NCBI RefSeq assembly: GCF_001274635.1
Contig: NZ_LBGV01000001.1
Coordinates: 3,658,001-3,722,000 of the forward strand
Direction: 5' to 3'
DNA length: 64,000 bases
From: Persicobacter sp. CCB-QB2
GTDB lineage: Bacteria; Bacteroidota; Bacteroidia; Cytophagales; Cyclobacteriaceae
Positions 46,501 to 54,427 of the stretch are shown here, piece after piece (position 1 is the first letter of the stretch; the number at the start of each line of letters is the position of its first letter). Both the position numbers and the translations under genes were made by a program. A model generated the notes under the pieces. That model made no database searches. It saw only the letters and a list, made by a program, of their open reading frames with translations, and was not told the DNA's origin.

Positions 46501-46809
46501 TTTGATTTTCGCTTAACGCAGGATTTTTACATTTATACAGGTCAAAATAGTAAAAAGCATAATCTGCAATTTACTTTTGATGTTTTCAATGTTGGGAATA
46601 TGTTGAGTAGCAATTGGGGAATAGAGCAAATTCCTACGAATCATATTAGCCATGGTCAGGTTCAGTTGGTTAGCTATAATGGAAATCCAAAATATGGTCC
46701 AGTAGGTTATACTTATGATGCCAATTTAGCTCCTGGCGAAAACTATATCAATAGTTTGGGGATTTCATCTCGTTGGAGAATGCAAATTGGAGCTAGATAT
46801 ACTTTCTAA
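43591..46809 (+). CDS. Oar-like TonB-dependent receptor (second of tandem pair, AT-rich)
   Basis: 1,072 residues with the same order as its upstream neighbour: signal peptide ending V-F-A-Q, CarboxypepD_reg (I-A-G-S-V-V-D-T-N-G-A-A-L-P-G-A), plug-like region with N-I-T-V-D-G-A-I-F-N-N-A-F-G and G-A-G-I-N-A-V-T-R-S-G-S-N, and a barrel ending A-R-Y-T-F. The proteins are clearly paralogous, but this gene uses far more A/T-ending codons (AAT, GAT, TTA, GTT), suggesting different expression or a different history. Ligand unknown. Confidence 0.9.
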   Translation: MQQKLRLFVLGVFMMLVSAKVFAQGVTTSSIAGSVVDTNGAALPGANVSVLHEPTGAKYGVVTDISGNFFINNIRVGGPYRVNISFVGYRTVEFTNIHLKLGQQFPLNAYLEDEATELATVVISADHFMDADKTGATTSIGSEDFNKLPTLSRSMDDITRLTPQMQGGGFGGRSNKFNNITVDGAIFNNAFGLSNSIGGQSGAEPISLDAIDQIQVSIAPFDVTQGSFTGAGINAVTRSGSNTFEGSAYTFIRSGNLQGTKVSDVEVNNGEFLRQQFGFRLGGALVKDKLFFFVNGEYENDISPATTWRSRAAGESDDQSTQVSQIYTSEISRLRGVLNDKYSFDPGSVENFDKVSKNYKFTARLDWHINESHDFNIKMNTLRASSDNGSGLNWTTANFASGNMYRMNNNMTSVIAELNSRISQKYSNKFQVGYNRQRDFRESLGNQIFPNVKIGDGPGTSFRVPMYNFGSETYSANNKLDTDIFQISDNLTAFFGQHTVTLGTYNEFYKFSNGFMRNYYGEYWFDSIEDFSNGGAPTQYRVSYSARPDGQDPFAELSAAQLGFYAQDEYKVTKNFKLLAGLRIDVPIITSDLAENPVITDFSERGLWQNGEYINTSVAPKTRVMWSPRIGFNWNVGGNDKTQIRGGSGVFTGRVPFVWIANQASNNGLNMGELDVRDASDLAGYEFNPDVNYYKPEGGEAARSMDINVSDPNFKFPQTWRTNLAVDHRFPWGTLATVEAIYSKDINGVSIRNVALSEPSGVDEFGRNLYSHNRVQEDGYTINGAYVLGNTNKGYSINLTAKLEHEFQSGLYLMGAYTWSDTRAVNDLNSSQSSSLWRYNFISKDPNNPDLARTSFLKDHRIVMNVGYTANYSKYASTTVSLFGDFSSGMRYHFSTSRDVSGDYQNNNLWFIPATFEQANLVDFEKDGQVVTAQEQWTSLENYINEHPYLSENKGSFSERNGGRSPWNFHFDFRLTQDFYIYTGQNSKKHNLQFTFDVFNVGNMLSSNWGIEQIPTNHISHGQVQLVSYNGNPKYGPVGYTYDANLAPGENYINSLGISSRWRMQIGARYTF

Positions 46810-46887
46810 CAAATGAAAGGGGAAGGCTTTGTTATTTATTAATACTCGATAAATTTTGATCAGGATGATAATTTGATTCCTGTGTTT

Positions 46888-46919
46888 AAAAAAAGGCTGC
46901 CCAAAGGGTGGCTTTTTTT
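46888..46919 (+). terminator. Intrinsic terminator after the second Oar-like receptor
   Basis: Stem GGCTGCCC/GGGTGGC (two G-T pairs) with loop AAA between an A-tract and a run of seven T. Confidence 0.75.
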
Positions 46920-47099
46920 AGATGATTAAGGTATGCGTTTATAACATTGGGGTTTGTTGGATTGCTGTATGGTGTAAGGGGACTTTAATTGTTGAAATAG
47001 GGTGGAGCTATCAGTGTTTGTTTGCTCAATTTGTGGCTCAAACAATAATTCTAAATATCAATCACTTTTAAGGGGGATCAATTTTTTTCAAAATTGTCT

Positions 47100-47136
47100 A
47101 AAAAAAGAGGCTTGCTTACAGGTCTCTCTTTTTTTG
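47100..47136 (+). terminator. Orphan intrinsic terminator
   Basis: Stem AGAGGC/GTCTCT extended by flanking A and T tracts, loop of about 10 bases, followed by seven T. It lies 180 bases after the previous terminator with no protein gene between, so it may end a small RNA. Confidence 0.6.
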
Positions 47137-47696
47137 ATCCAAAAGTTTGAGTGAACAGCCTCTTTTTAGAGTTCGAATGAGGCGGAAATTTAATGGGGAT
47201 AATTTACTGGTAGTTAGTGATTAGCTGATGGTGAGGGAAATAAGAAGGATTAGGATTATCCTTATTCCGTGTATTTTGTCCAGATTCGGTTTCCCGGAGG
47301 TTTTTTTTAGTGAAATTCAGTGGGATTTTGTTTAAAATTAAGAAATTTCAACAATTCGACCGATTAACCAAATTCTAATCTCTTTTTGCGTTTTATTTTA
47401 GTTTTTGGAAATTTATTCATAATCCCAATCGCTGATTTTGAGCTTTTATATCCCTTAAAAAGGTTTGAGTAGAATAATAGTAAGGGGGTGGTAAATAAAT
47501 AGTAACGCTCTCATTTGAGTATTAAAATCTTACCAAAAAAGGAGGGTAATAGACCGATACAGAGCGCTTAAGCTAGATTAAAATGGCGTTTTTTGATCGC
47601 TTTGGTTTTACCGTTCTTTCGCCTTGTAATCAGAGGACTTTTTTTAGCCGAACATCTTTGCAGTGAAAATTCATTGAACTCTTCAATTCATTTTAA

Positions 47697-50255
47697 ATGC
47701 AAAGACAATTCTACTTTCTTGTAGGACTGATGTTGATGGTCTTCACAGCGACCTTCGCTCAGGCACAGTCCGTCCTAAAAGGGCAAATTTTAGAAGACGG
47801 AACCGATGAGCCCATTATCGGTGCAAACGTAATCATTTCAAAATCTTCACAAGGTACCATCACGGATATTGATGGTAACTTTGAGCTTTCCACTAGCAAA
47901 AGCGGCAAGCAAACCATCCTGGTATCTTTCGTAGGTATGGTTACGGAAGAAATTCAGGTGGAGTTGTCTGGATCTACCGTAGATTTAGGGCAAATTGTAT
48001 TAAAGTCTGATGCTGTCGGTTTAGCAGAGGTACAGATTATTGCTTCCGTAGCGCAGGACCGTAAAACGCCTGTTGCGGTGTCTAATGTAACACCAAAAGA
48101 GTTGGAAGCAAAATTAAGTAATGCAGAATTTCCATCCGTATTGAAAACCACTCCGGGTGTTTATACCACAAACCAAGGTGGTGGATTTGGTGATTCCCGT
48201 ATTACTTTGCGTGGTTTCGGTAATGACAACATCGCGGTAATGATCAATGGTATCCCAGTTAACGATATGGAAAACAGTGCGGTATACTGGTCCAACTGGG
48301 CAGGTTTGTCTGATGTAACGCGTACCATGCAGGTACAGCGTGGTATGGGTGCTTCCAAATTAGCAGTACCAACTGCGGGTGGTACCATCAACATTTTGAC
48401 AAAAACGACTGATGCCGAAGCAGGTGGTAATGTTGGAGTAACAATGGGTAACAATGGTTATCAGAAGTTATCATTCACTACTTCTACCGGTTTGATGGAT
48501 AATGGCTGGGCGATTACTGTGTCCGGTTCAAAGACTGAAGGTGAAGGATATATCGACGGGACAGCATTTGAAGGTTATTCTTACTTTGCGAACATATCGA
48601 AAATTATTAACGAGAACCATACATTAGCTTTTAGTGCTTTTGGTGCAAATCAGTGGCACGGCCAGAACCGAACGATGCAGCAGTTGCAGACTTATGAGAA
48701 CAATGGTCGTCGTTACAACGGAGACTGGGGTATTTTAAACGGGAGCCAGTACCATGCACGTGAGAACTTTTACAGCAAGCCTCAGCTTTCTTTGAATCAC
48801 TACTGGACGATAAACGAGAAAATGAACTTGTCTACTTCCCTTTATGCTTCTTTTGGTCGCGGTGGAGGAAGAAGTCTGAATGAGACAGATAACAGTAAGT
48901 TGTACTACATTGGTGACAACCCGAATAACCCGATTGATTTCACTCGTCACTATGAGGAGAACGGTCAGGCAGGAGAGTCTTCATTGTACAGAATATCCGG
49001 TATGAACAACCACAACTGGTATGGTGGTATTTCTACTTTGAGCTGGGAAATCAATGATGAATTGAACTTTGTAGGTGGAGCTGATGTACGTTATTACTAT
49101 GGTGAGCATTACCAAATGCTGGATGATGCCATTGGTGGTGATTATATCGTAGTTAACAGAAATATTTTCGGAGAGCGCACCGAACACGTTGCCAGAGAAG
49201 GAGAGAAAATGGGTTATGATAACGACGGTGAAGTGATTTGGGGATCTCTTTTCGGTCAGTTGGAATATGACAAAAATGATATTTCTGCATTTGCTAATGC
49301 GGCTTTGGCGAATGTTTCTTACAGAAGATACGATTATGGAAACTACGCTGAGGGTGAGCATATCTCTGATTTCGTAAATAACCAAACGGTTAGTATCAAA
49401 GGTGGAGCGAACTACAATCTGGATGCACACCACAATGTGTTTGCTAATGCTGGATTCTTCCAGCGTCCTCCAATGATGAACGCCGTGTTTATGAACCACA
49501 CCAACCGTATCAATGACGGAGCCAACAATGAAGGTATTATGTCTTTTGAATTAGGTTATGGTTACCGTTCTTCTACTTTCGCCGCAAATCTGAACGCTTA
49601 CTATACCAAGTGGATGGATAAGTCAATGGTAAGAACGCAGCGTGCAGGTACTCCTGGTCCGGGTGGTGAGCCATTACCAGAAGATATTTATGCCAATATC
49701 ATGGGCATGAACGCAATTCATATGGGTATTGAGGCGGATTTCACCTGGAAGCCAACTCACCGTTTAACGGTTACTGGTATGGCCTCTGTTGGTGACTGGA
49801 GATGGGATAACAATGTAGATGCAACTTTCTTCGATCAGAACCAAAACCAGATTGGTGATACTGAAATCCTTTACATCAAGGATATGAAAGTTGGAAATGC
49901 TGCTCAATTGGCTGCTTCTATCGGTGCTGACTACGAGATGTTCACTAACTTCAAGATTGGTGCGGACTATGTTTACAATGGTAACAACTACTCTAATTTT
50001 GATCCTACCAGAAGAACGAATCCTGAATTAGAAGGCGAGCAGGTATTGAAATTGCCTGGTTTCGGTTTGATGGACCTGAGAGCAAACTACCGCTTCAAAA
50101 TGGGTAAATTGGATGCTGTTCTTTCAGGTAACGTGAATAACCTGTTTGATACAGAGTACATCGCAGATGCTAACGATGGCGCTGACCTGATGTCTATGTA
50201 CGGTTATATGGGAATGGGTAGAACTTACACTATTGGTTTCCGAATCGAATTCTAA
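47697..50255 (+). CDS. TonB-dependent receptor with carboxypeptidase-like N-terminal domain, probably highly expressed
   Basis: 852 residues. Signal peptide ending A-Q-A-Q, CarboxypepD_reg domain (L-K-G-Q-I-L-E-D-G-T-D-E-P-I-I-G-A-N-V), a proper plug domain (T-P-G-V-Y-T-T-N-Q-G-G-G-F-G-D-S, I-T-L-R-G-F-G, I-N-G-I-P-V-N-D, G-G-T-I-N-I-L-T-K), then a 22-strand-type barrel ending F-R-I-E-F. It imports an unknown ligand across the outer membrane using TonB energy. Codon choice is strongly skewed (GGT, CGT, AAC, TAC, TTC), unlike its neighbours, suggesting high expression. It is 54 bases upstream of a lipoprotein gene with the same codon bias. Confidence 0.93.
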   Translation: MQRQFYFLVGLMLMVFTATFAQAQSVLKGQILEDGTDEPIIGANVIISKSSQGTITDIDGNFELSTSKSGKQTILVSFVGMVTEEIQVELSGSTVDLGQIVLKSDAVGLAEVQIIASVAQDRKTPVAVSNVTPKELEAKLSNAEFPSVLKTTPGVYTTNQGGGFGDSRITLRGFGNDNIAVMINGIPVNDMENSAVYWSNWAGLSDVTRTMQVQRGMGASKLAVPTAGGTINILTKTTDAEAGGNVGVTMGNNGYQKLSFTTSTGLMDNGWAITVSGSKTEGEGYIDGTAFEGYSYFANISKIINENHTLAFSAFGANQWHGQNRTMQQLQTYENNGRRYNGDWGILNGSQYHARENFYSKPQLSLNHYWTINEKMNLSTSLYASFGRGGGRSLNETDNSKLYYIGDNPNNPIDFTRHYEENGQAGESSLYRISGMNNHNWYGGISTLSWEINDELNFVGGADVRYYYGEHYQMLDDAIGGDYIVVNRNIFGERTEHVAREGEKMGYDNDGEVIWGSLFGQLEYDKNDISAFANAALANVSYRRYDYGNYAEGEHISDFVNNQTVSIKGGANYNLDAHHNVFANAGFFQRPPMMNAVFMNHTNRINDGANNEGIMSFELGYGYRSSTFAANLNAYYTKWMDKSMVRTQRAGTPGPGGEPLPEDIYANIMGMNAIHMGIEADFTWKPTHRLTVTGMASVGDWRWDNNVDATFFDQNQNQIGDTEILYIKDMKVGNAAQLAASIGADYEMFTNFKIGADYVYNGNNYSNFDPTRRTNPELEGEQVLKLPGFGLMDLRANYRFKMGKLDAVLSGNVNNLFDTEYIADANDGADLMSMYGYMGMGRTYTIGFRIEF

Positions 50256-50261
50256 TTTTTA

Positions 50262-50280
50262 AGCCGGTGAATTACCGGCT
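50262..50280 (+). promoter_or_regulatory. Intercistronic stem-loop
   Basis: AGCCGGT/ACCGGCT stem with a 5-base loop between the receptor stop and the lipoprotein start. It is followed by CCCCC rather than T, so it is more likely an mRNA-stability or processing structure than a terminator. Confidence 0.5.
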
Positions 50281-50309
50281 CCCCCTATCTGTTAAAAGAG
50301 GAAATACAA

Positions 50310-51563
50310 ATGAAAAATATCAATAAATTCTTCGCTTTCATGCTTTTTGGAAGCTTGATAGCCTGTGATCCACTTTCTGATGTTCGTGAGGATTTAGAGC
50401 ACGGAACGGATTGGTTGAAAGAAAAGCAGATGTTCCAAAGAAGCCGTGAGCGTATGGAGGAAGATCAGATTGTATTGGAGGAAGGCGATTACTCCCTGTC
50501 ATCAAATGAGTTCATCCGCCGCGACGGAACTTTCTCTGAAGAATATCCTGCTACGGAGTTTATGCCGGAAATTTTGACTAAAAAGTATTTTGGTGAGCAC
50601 GTTCAGTTCCTTTCGGTAATCTACAATGAGATTCACGAGAGTAATACCGAATTGATCGAAAATGATTTGGAGTTTGAGGCTGATGATTACGCAAATACGG
50701 GTAATACTTACGGTTCTATTACCTTAGGGCGTGAGGATGAGTCTATGAATTTCTTTTTAAAGGAGAAACTGAGTAACCAGATGCCGGGTACTCGTCAGAC
50801 CGTTCAATATATTGCTTATGGAACAGGAAATCGTTTCGCGAAATGGGCGAAAGTTGATGGCCAGTGGGCACAGGTAGGTGCGGAAGCTGTTCCGGCAACG
50901 GAGGAAGAGTTTGATACATCAGGTGCGTACGAATTGACCATCGCTGATTATCAGACAATGACTTCGGAAGATGAGGATGAAAGAACTCCAGCTGATAACA
51001 ATAACTTCTCCGACTCTGTGCGTCCTGCAAAATGGTTGCCTGCTTTCCTTGAGAAAGCGTTCAATGATAAAAATGAAGTGACGTTGAAATATGCTTACTT
51101 CGGTAACTTTGAGAATATCCTGACTTATGCTTACGACGGCACGAACTGGGAGCGTTTTACTGCTAACGGTCATGATTGGGATTACGCTGCAGTGAGCTGG
51201 AACAGCACGCAGCTGGAGAATTCAAGCAATTTTATTTTCATGGAAGATGCAAAGGATTATTCGAATACCGAGTGGATTTCGGATCCTTATATCCTGAAGC
51301 ATGTTACAGAAGGAGCGCCAACAGCTTCATACACTTTGAAGAATGAAGATTACTACTTTGTAGGTGAGGCTTATCCTAACTTTGATTTGCGTTACAATAC
51401 AAATGAGTCTTTAACAGAAAAAATTGGTACCGCACTAAAAGCGAACCTTTTCAATCAAATGAAAGTAGGAGATATCTACAGAGTGGAATTTGCTACTTAC
51501 GGAAACAATGATGAAATCACGATCAGTTCTCCGGCATTATTTGAAATTCTTCCTGCTAACTAA
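50310..51563 (+). CDS. Outer-membrane or surface lipoprotein paired with the TonB receptor
   Basis: 417 residues. The lipobox L-I-A-C places the lipidated cysteine at C19, followed by D-P-L-S-D. The mature protein is acidic, rich in Asn/Tyr and beta-prone, without the helical TPR pattern of SusD. I recognise no named domain. Its position, orientation and codon bias tie it to the upstream receptor, so it is likely the ligand-capturing lid or accessory lipoprotein of that transporter (inference). A terminator closes the pair. Confidence 0.8.
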   Translation: MKNINKFFAFMLFGSLIACDPLSDVREDLEHGTDWLKEKQMFQRSRERMEEDQIVLEEGDYSLSSNEFIRRDGTFSEEYPATEFMPEILTKKYFGEHVQFLSVIYNEIHESNTELIENDLEFEADDYANTGNTYGSITLGREDESMNFFLKEKLSNQMPGTRQTVQYIAYGTGNRFAKWAKVDGQWAQVGAEAVPATEEEFDTSGAYELTIADYQTMTSEDEDERTPADNNNFSDSVRPAKWLPAFLEKAFNDKNEVTLKYAYFGNFENILTYAYDGTNWERFTANGHDWDYAAVSWNSTQLENSSNFIFMEDAKDYSNTEWISDPYILKHVTEGAPTASYTLKNEDYYFVGEAYPNFDLRYNTNESLTEKIGTALKANLFNQMKVGDIYRVEFATYGNNDEITISSPALFEILPAN

Positions 51564-51583
51564 TTAGCAGGAAACATATCCTT

Positions 51584-51615
51584 AAAAAGGCTGTCTGTTC
51601 CGGACAGCCTTTTTT
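51584..51615 (+). terminator. Intrinsic terminator after the receptor-lipoprotein operon
   Basis: Twelve-bp stem AAAAAGGCTGTC/GACAGCCTTTTT with a 7-base loop and a T run. Confidence 0.9.
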
Positions 51616-51627
51616 ATTGCCTATGAA

Positions 51628-51851
51628 ACAGGACTATTCATGTTTAAATCCTCTTTTTGGGTAAGGCGGGAAAATGGAGGAATAGTTCCCTATTTTAAGT
51701 TTTTTTGAATAAAGTAGATGAATGATGAGAAAGCAAGTTTGCTCAAACTTAGGTTATTAATAAATAAGCAAAACCAATCCAATCCAATCTAATAGGGTTG
51801 AAAATAAACTCCTTTTATGATCTACTTAATCTGGAAGTGAATAATTCGGTT
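51628..51851 (-). repeat. MITE-like element, copy D (diverged, inverted orientation)
   Basis: About 224 bp, reverse orientation. On the minus strand it begins ACCGAATTATTCACTTCCAG and ends with GAGGATTTAAACATGAATAGTCC. The core (GAGCAAACTTGCTTTCTCATCATTC-like) clearly aligns with copies C and E. Ends and flanks have drifted, and no perfect target duplication remains. It lies 12 bases beyond the lipoprotein terminator, in a 425-bp gap between convergent genes that otherwise contains only two terminators. Confidence 0.8.
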
Positions 51852-51942
51852 GAAGTCTGTCACCTATAAAGCAAAAGCTCTCCTTCAACAGGGGAAGGGT
51901 TTTAGTTTTACCACGTTTTGTTTTTGAACCTTTTCAGAGGGC

Positions 51943-51970
51943 AAAAAAAAGAGCACCGAATGATGCTCTC
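51943..51970 (-). terminator. Intrinsic terminator after the unknown secreted protein gene
   Basis: On the minus strand, stem AGAGCA/TGCTCT with an 8-base loop, followed by eight T. Confidence 0.75.
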
Positions 51971-51988
51971 CAAAGATTGTTAATGCTT

Positions 51989-52795
51989 TCACAAAGGTAA
52001 TTTTTGATAATACCATTGGTTATTTTTCTTTTCCTGAGGTTCAGGTCCAGTAGGCATTCCCCCTCTTAATCCGGTTCCGCCCATGTCAATAGCCCCCGGG
52101 GAATTTGGGTCCTGCCACCTTCCCTGCATCATCTGAGCCTGGGTATAAGATCTTTTACCTCCGAATTCACGATTGTACACCTGATCCAAGTCATCACCCA
52201 TTTTACCCTCATTCTTTTTGAAATAAGGAATCTCAAGCGTTACCCCCAGATTTTTTTTAGTTTGAGCAAAAAGCACCTTCGGTACCCGAAATCGCACGGT
52301 CATTCCTGTTTCCACTGCTTCAAAATGGGCGTCAATCATATTGGGGTTTTTAGTGCGGGTAAAATCTTCTGCTTTGAAGCCTCTCAGGGTAACTTTCTTA
52401 TTCTGGTTAAAGCTTTCGGCTACCACTTCGGCCAGTTTCCCGGCCAGTTGTTTGCGGTTCATTTTTTGATCTCCCGCCATAGCCAGGGCCTGCTCTAAAA
52501 GCTCTTCTTCGGTGGAAAGCATCGTCGCCCGGCACAATAAGCCGACCTCCCGCTTTTTGCCTCCCTTTGTATCAATCCACAAGTTCACACCGGCATCCAG
52601 CATTTGCATGACGATTTTAGGATCTTCGGCCTTAAAATAAAATTCAAATGCCTGATCATCAAATTGGTGATCTGCTTTAATGGACGGTCGCTCCCGAACA
52701 ATAACTTCGTAAGCAAGGGGCTTTTCTGGATTATTTTGACTCAGGGCAGGGGATACTATTCCCATAGCCGCCCAAAGAAGGAGTGTTTTTTTCAT
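51989..52795 (-). CDS. Secreted protein of unknown function
   Basis: 268 residues with a signal peptide ending A-L-S-Q. I do not recognise a family. The body is mixed alpha/beta with a lysine-rich middle. The last ~55 residues are low complexity (glycine, methionine, proline: M-G-G-T-G-L-R-G-G-M-P-T-G-P). The C-terminus does not look like a T9SS sorting domain, so a periplasmic location is more likely than surface display. It is monocistronic between two gaps. Confidence 0.65.
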   Translation of the reverse strand: MKKTLLLWAAMGIVSPALSQNNPEKPLAYEVIVRERPSIKADHQFDDQAFEFYFKAEDPKIVMQMLDAGVNLWIDTKGGKKREVGLLCRATMLSTEEELLEQALAMAGDQKMNRKQLAGKLAEVVAESFNQNKKVTLRGFKAEDFTRTKNPNMIDAHFEAVETGMTVRFRVPKVLFAQTKKNLGVTLEIPYFKKNEGKMGDDLDQVYNREFGGKRSYTQAQMMQGRWQDPNSPGAIDMGGTGLRGGMPTGPEPQEKKNNQWYYQKLPL

Positions 52796-52973
52796 TTTTT
52801 CCTGTTACCGGCAATTTTGACTTCACAAGGTACAAATTTCGTTCCCCTTTTGGTTGGTGGACTTTGCTATGGAATTAAGATGATTTCATTGGAAAGACAT
52901 TAAGTCTGCTGACTGAAAATTGGGCGCTGTGGGTCACCAGAATGGCCCCATTCAGCTATTTCTCTGAAAAAGC

Positions 52974-53375
52974 TTAAAAATCAAATTGATGTCGGTTACG
53001 CCAATGATTTTTCTGACTTTTATAAAGGGCCAGTTCCCGGTTAGTATACATGATCTCAAAAACCTCCTGATCTTTCACCAATCTGGGATCGGTATCTACG
53101 ATGGTCAGCAGGCTGGTTACAATGTCCTGCATAGCTTCCTTGATGCTGTAAAAAACCCAGTGATCCTGCTTACGGCTGTTCAGTAAGCCGGCATTTTTCA
53201 GGTAGTTCAGGTGACGGGAGGTTTTGGTCTGAGTGAAGTCCAGAATGATTTCCAAATCACTGATGCACATTTCCTCATTTCTATAAATTAAATGCAGGAT
53301 ACGGAGACGGGCGTCCTCGCTTAATGCTTTGAACAGATGACAGCCGGTAGGGAGGTTGACTTTTTTAATGCGCAT
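52974..53375 (-). CDS. ArsR-family winged-helix regulator
   Basis: 133 residues. The N-terminal half is a winged helix: L-F-K-A-L-S-E-D-A-R-L-R-I-L-H-L-I, then C-I-S-D-L-E-I-I-L, and the recognition helix T-K-T-S-R-H-L-N-Y-L-K-N-A-G-L-L. The ArsR metal box (E-L-C-V-C-D-L) is reduced to E-M-C-I-S-D-L with one cysteine, so metal sensing by that site is doubtful. It is divergent from the CarboxypepD-like gene over about 110 bases, a plausible shared operator region. Confidence 0.88.
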   Translation of the reverse strand: MRIKKVNLPTGCHLFKALSEDARLRILHLIYRNEEMCISDLEIILDFTQTKTSRHLNYLKNAGLLNSRKQDHWVFYSIKEAMQDIVTSLLTIVDTDPRLVKDQEVFEIMYTNRELALYKSQKNHWRNRHQFDF

Positions 53376-53488
53376 TGTGAATGGCAGTTAAAAGTGATTA
53401 AAATTATGTCCACTTCATTTAGAAATGGAGCTGATTTTGCGTATAGTTAGGTAAATAAGTATATTTTTGGGAAAAGGAATCAAGGCAG

Positions 53489-54124
53489 ATGCAAAAATTT
53501 ATGCAATATATTTTTTCAATAATCCTCTTATTCGGTTTTTTATTTTCTGTTCAGGAGGTTTTAGCACAGGAAGGGAAGGATCGAAAGGAGCGGGCTATCA
53601 TTCAGTTTTCCGGGGTGATTTTAGAAACAGGCTCAGAGCGTGGGGTTCAGGGCGTGCACGTTTTTGTGCCCAGCACCGGGCGAGGAACCACTACGAATGC
53701 CTATGGATATTTCACCATGCCTGTTTTGCCGGGAGATAGCATTATTGTCAGTTCTATTAACTATGTCAATCGGGCGATTATTATTCCTAAGGACCGCAAT
53801 ACCAATATTAGTGTAGCTTTGCATTTGGAACCGGATGTGCTGATGCTGCCGAATATGGATGTTTTGCCATATGCCACCGAGGAAGATGCTAAGGATGCGA
53901 TTGCCCAAATGCGTTTTCCTGATGAACAACAAAGAGTAGTCATGGGGAATGTAAATCAGCAACAGGCGCAGGTATGGCAGGGGCAACAAAACTATGGCGC
54001 CACTCCAATGACGAACTATCAACAATCATTAAACCGACATTTCGACCAATATCAGGGCTTTTCAATTCCATTGCTGAACAATGGTACCTGGAAAAGATTT
54101 ATCAAATCAATTGAGGGAGAGTAA
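53489..54124 (+). CDS. Exported protein with carboxypeptidase-like regulatory domain
   Basis: 211 residues. A signal peptide ends V-L-A-Q. Residues about 30-120 form a CarboxypepD_reg-like beta-sandwich (F-S-G-V-I-L-E-T-G-S-E-R-G-V-Q-G-V-H-V-F, T-T-N-A-Y-G-Y-F-T-M-P-V-L-P-G-D). The C-terminal part is glutamine-rich and unstructured-looking. Unlike the receptors it has no barrel, so it is probably periplasmic or membrane-associated. The role is unknown. It is divergent from the ArsR gene. Confidence 0.8.
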   Translation: MQKFMQYIFSIILLFGFLFSVQEVLAQEGKDRKERAIIQFSGVILETGSERGVQGVHVFVPSTGRGTTTNAYGYFTMPVLPGDSIIVSSINYVNRAIIIPKDRNTNISVALHLEPDVLMLPNMDVLPYATEEDAKDAIAQMRFPDEQQRVVMGNVNQQQAQVWQGQQNYGATPMTNYQQSLNRHFDQYQGFSIPLLNNGTWKRFIKSIEGE

Positions 54125-54165
54125 AATGCGCTTCCGGGTCAGAAATGTATAAGCCGATAAAGTAG

Positions 54166-54321
54166 ATGGAAGATTTAATCAAACAAGTGATCGCCAAAAG
54201 CCGGGGTCGGCGCAAGAGTGTCGCCGTCATTCACCGGTACCTGAGGATGAAGTATGGTATTTCTATTGACCTTTCCTTGTTGAAAGCCAGACTGGAGGCT
54301 ACGCCCTCACAGTTTGCCTGA
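54166..54321 (+). CDS. Small basic protein, 51 residues (unannotated small ORF)
   Basis: ATG at 54166, TGA at 54319-54321. The product has 51 residues, starts M-E-D-L-I-K-Q-V-I-A-K, is rich in Lys/Arg (S-R-G-R-R-K-S in the middle) and looks alpha-helical. The spacing (41 bases after the CarboxypepD-like stop) and dense coding without rare stops make it plausible as the second cistron of that transcript. I recognise no family; conservation in relatives would decide whether it is real. Confidence 0.5.
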   Translation: MEDLIKQVIAKSRGRRKSVAVIHRYLRMKYGISIDLSLLKARLEATPSQFA

Positions 54322-54427
54322 AAGAATTATTAGATTTGCGCCCCGATTATTTAGTAAAAGCCGAAAGGAGGAAGTACTTTTGTATTTCCTTTTTTTTTGG
54401 TCAAACAATTGCTTTTCAGAATCTTTA

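Larger units (their letters stand above)
46810..47696. other. Long AT-rich intergenic region (887 bp)
   Basis: No credible protein-coding frame on either strand. It contains the terminator of the preceding receptor (46888-46919) and a second terminator (47100-47136) that follows no gene. The last ~550 bp lead into the next receptor gene; a CATCTTTG at 47653-47660 is one mismatch from the -7 consensus but lacks a good -33 partner. Confidence 0.5.

Noticed and set aside
54314-54427. N-terminal extension of the WG-repeat protein
   Set aside because: The later ATG at 54428 gives a proper signal peptide.
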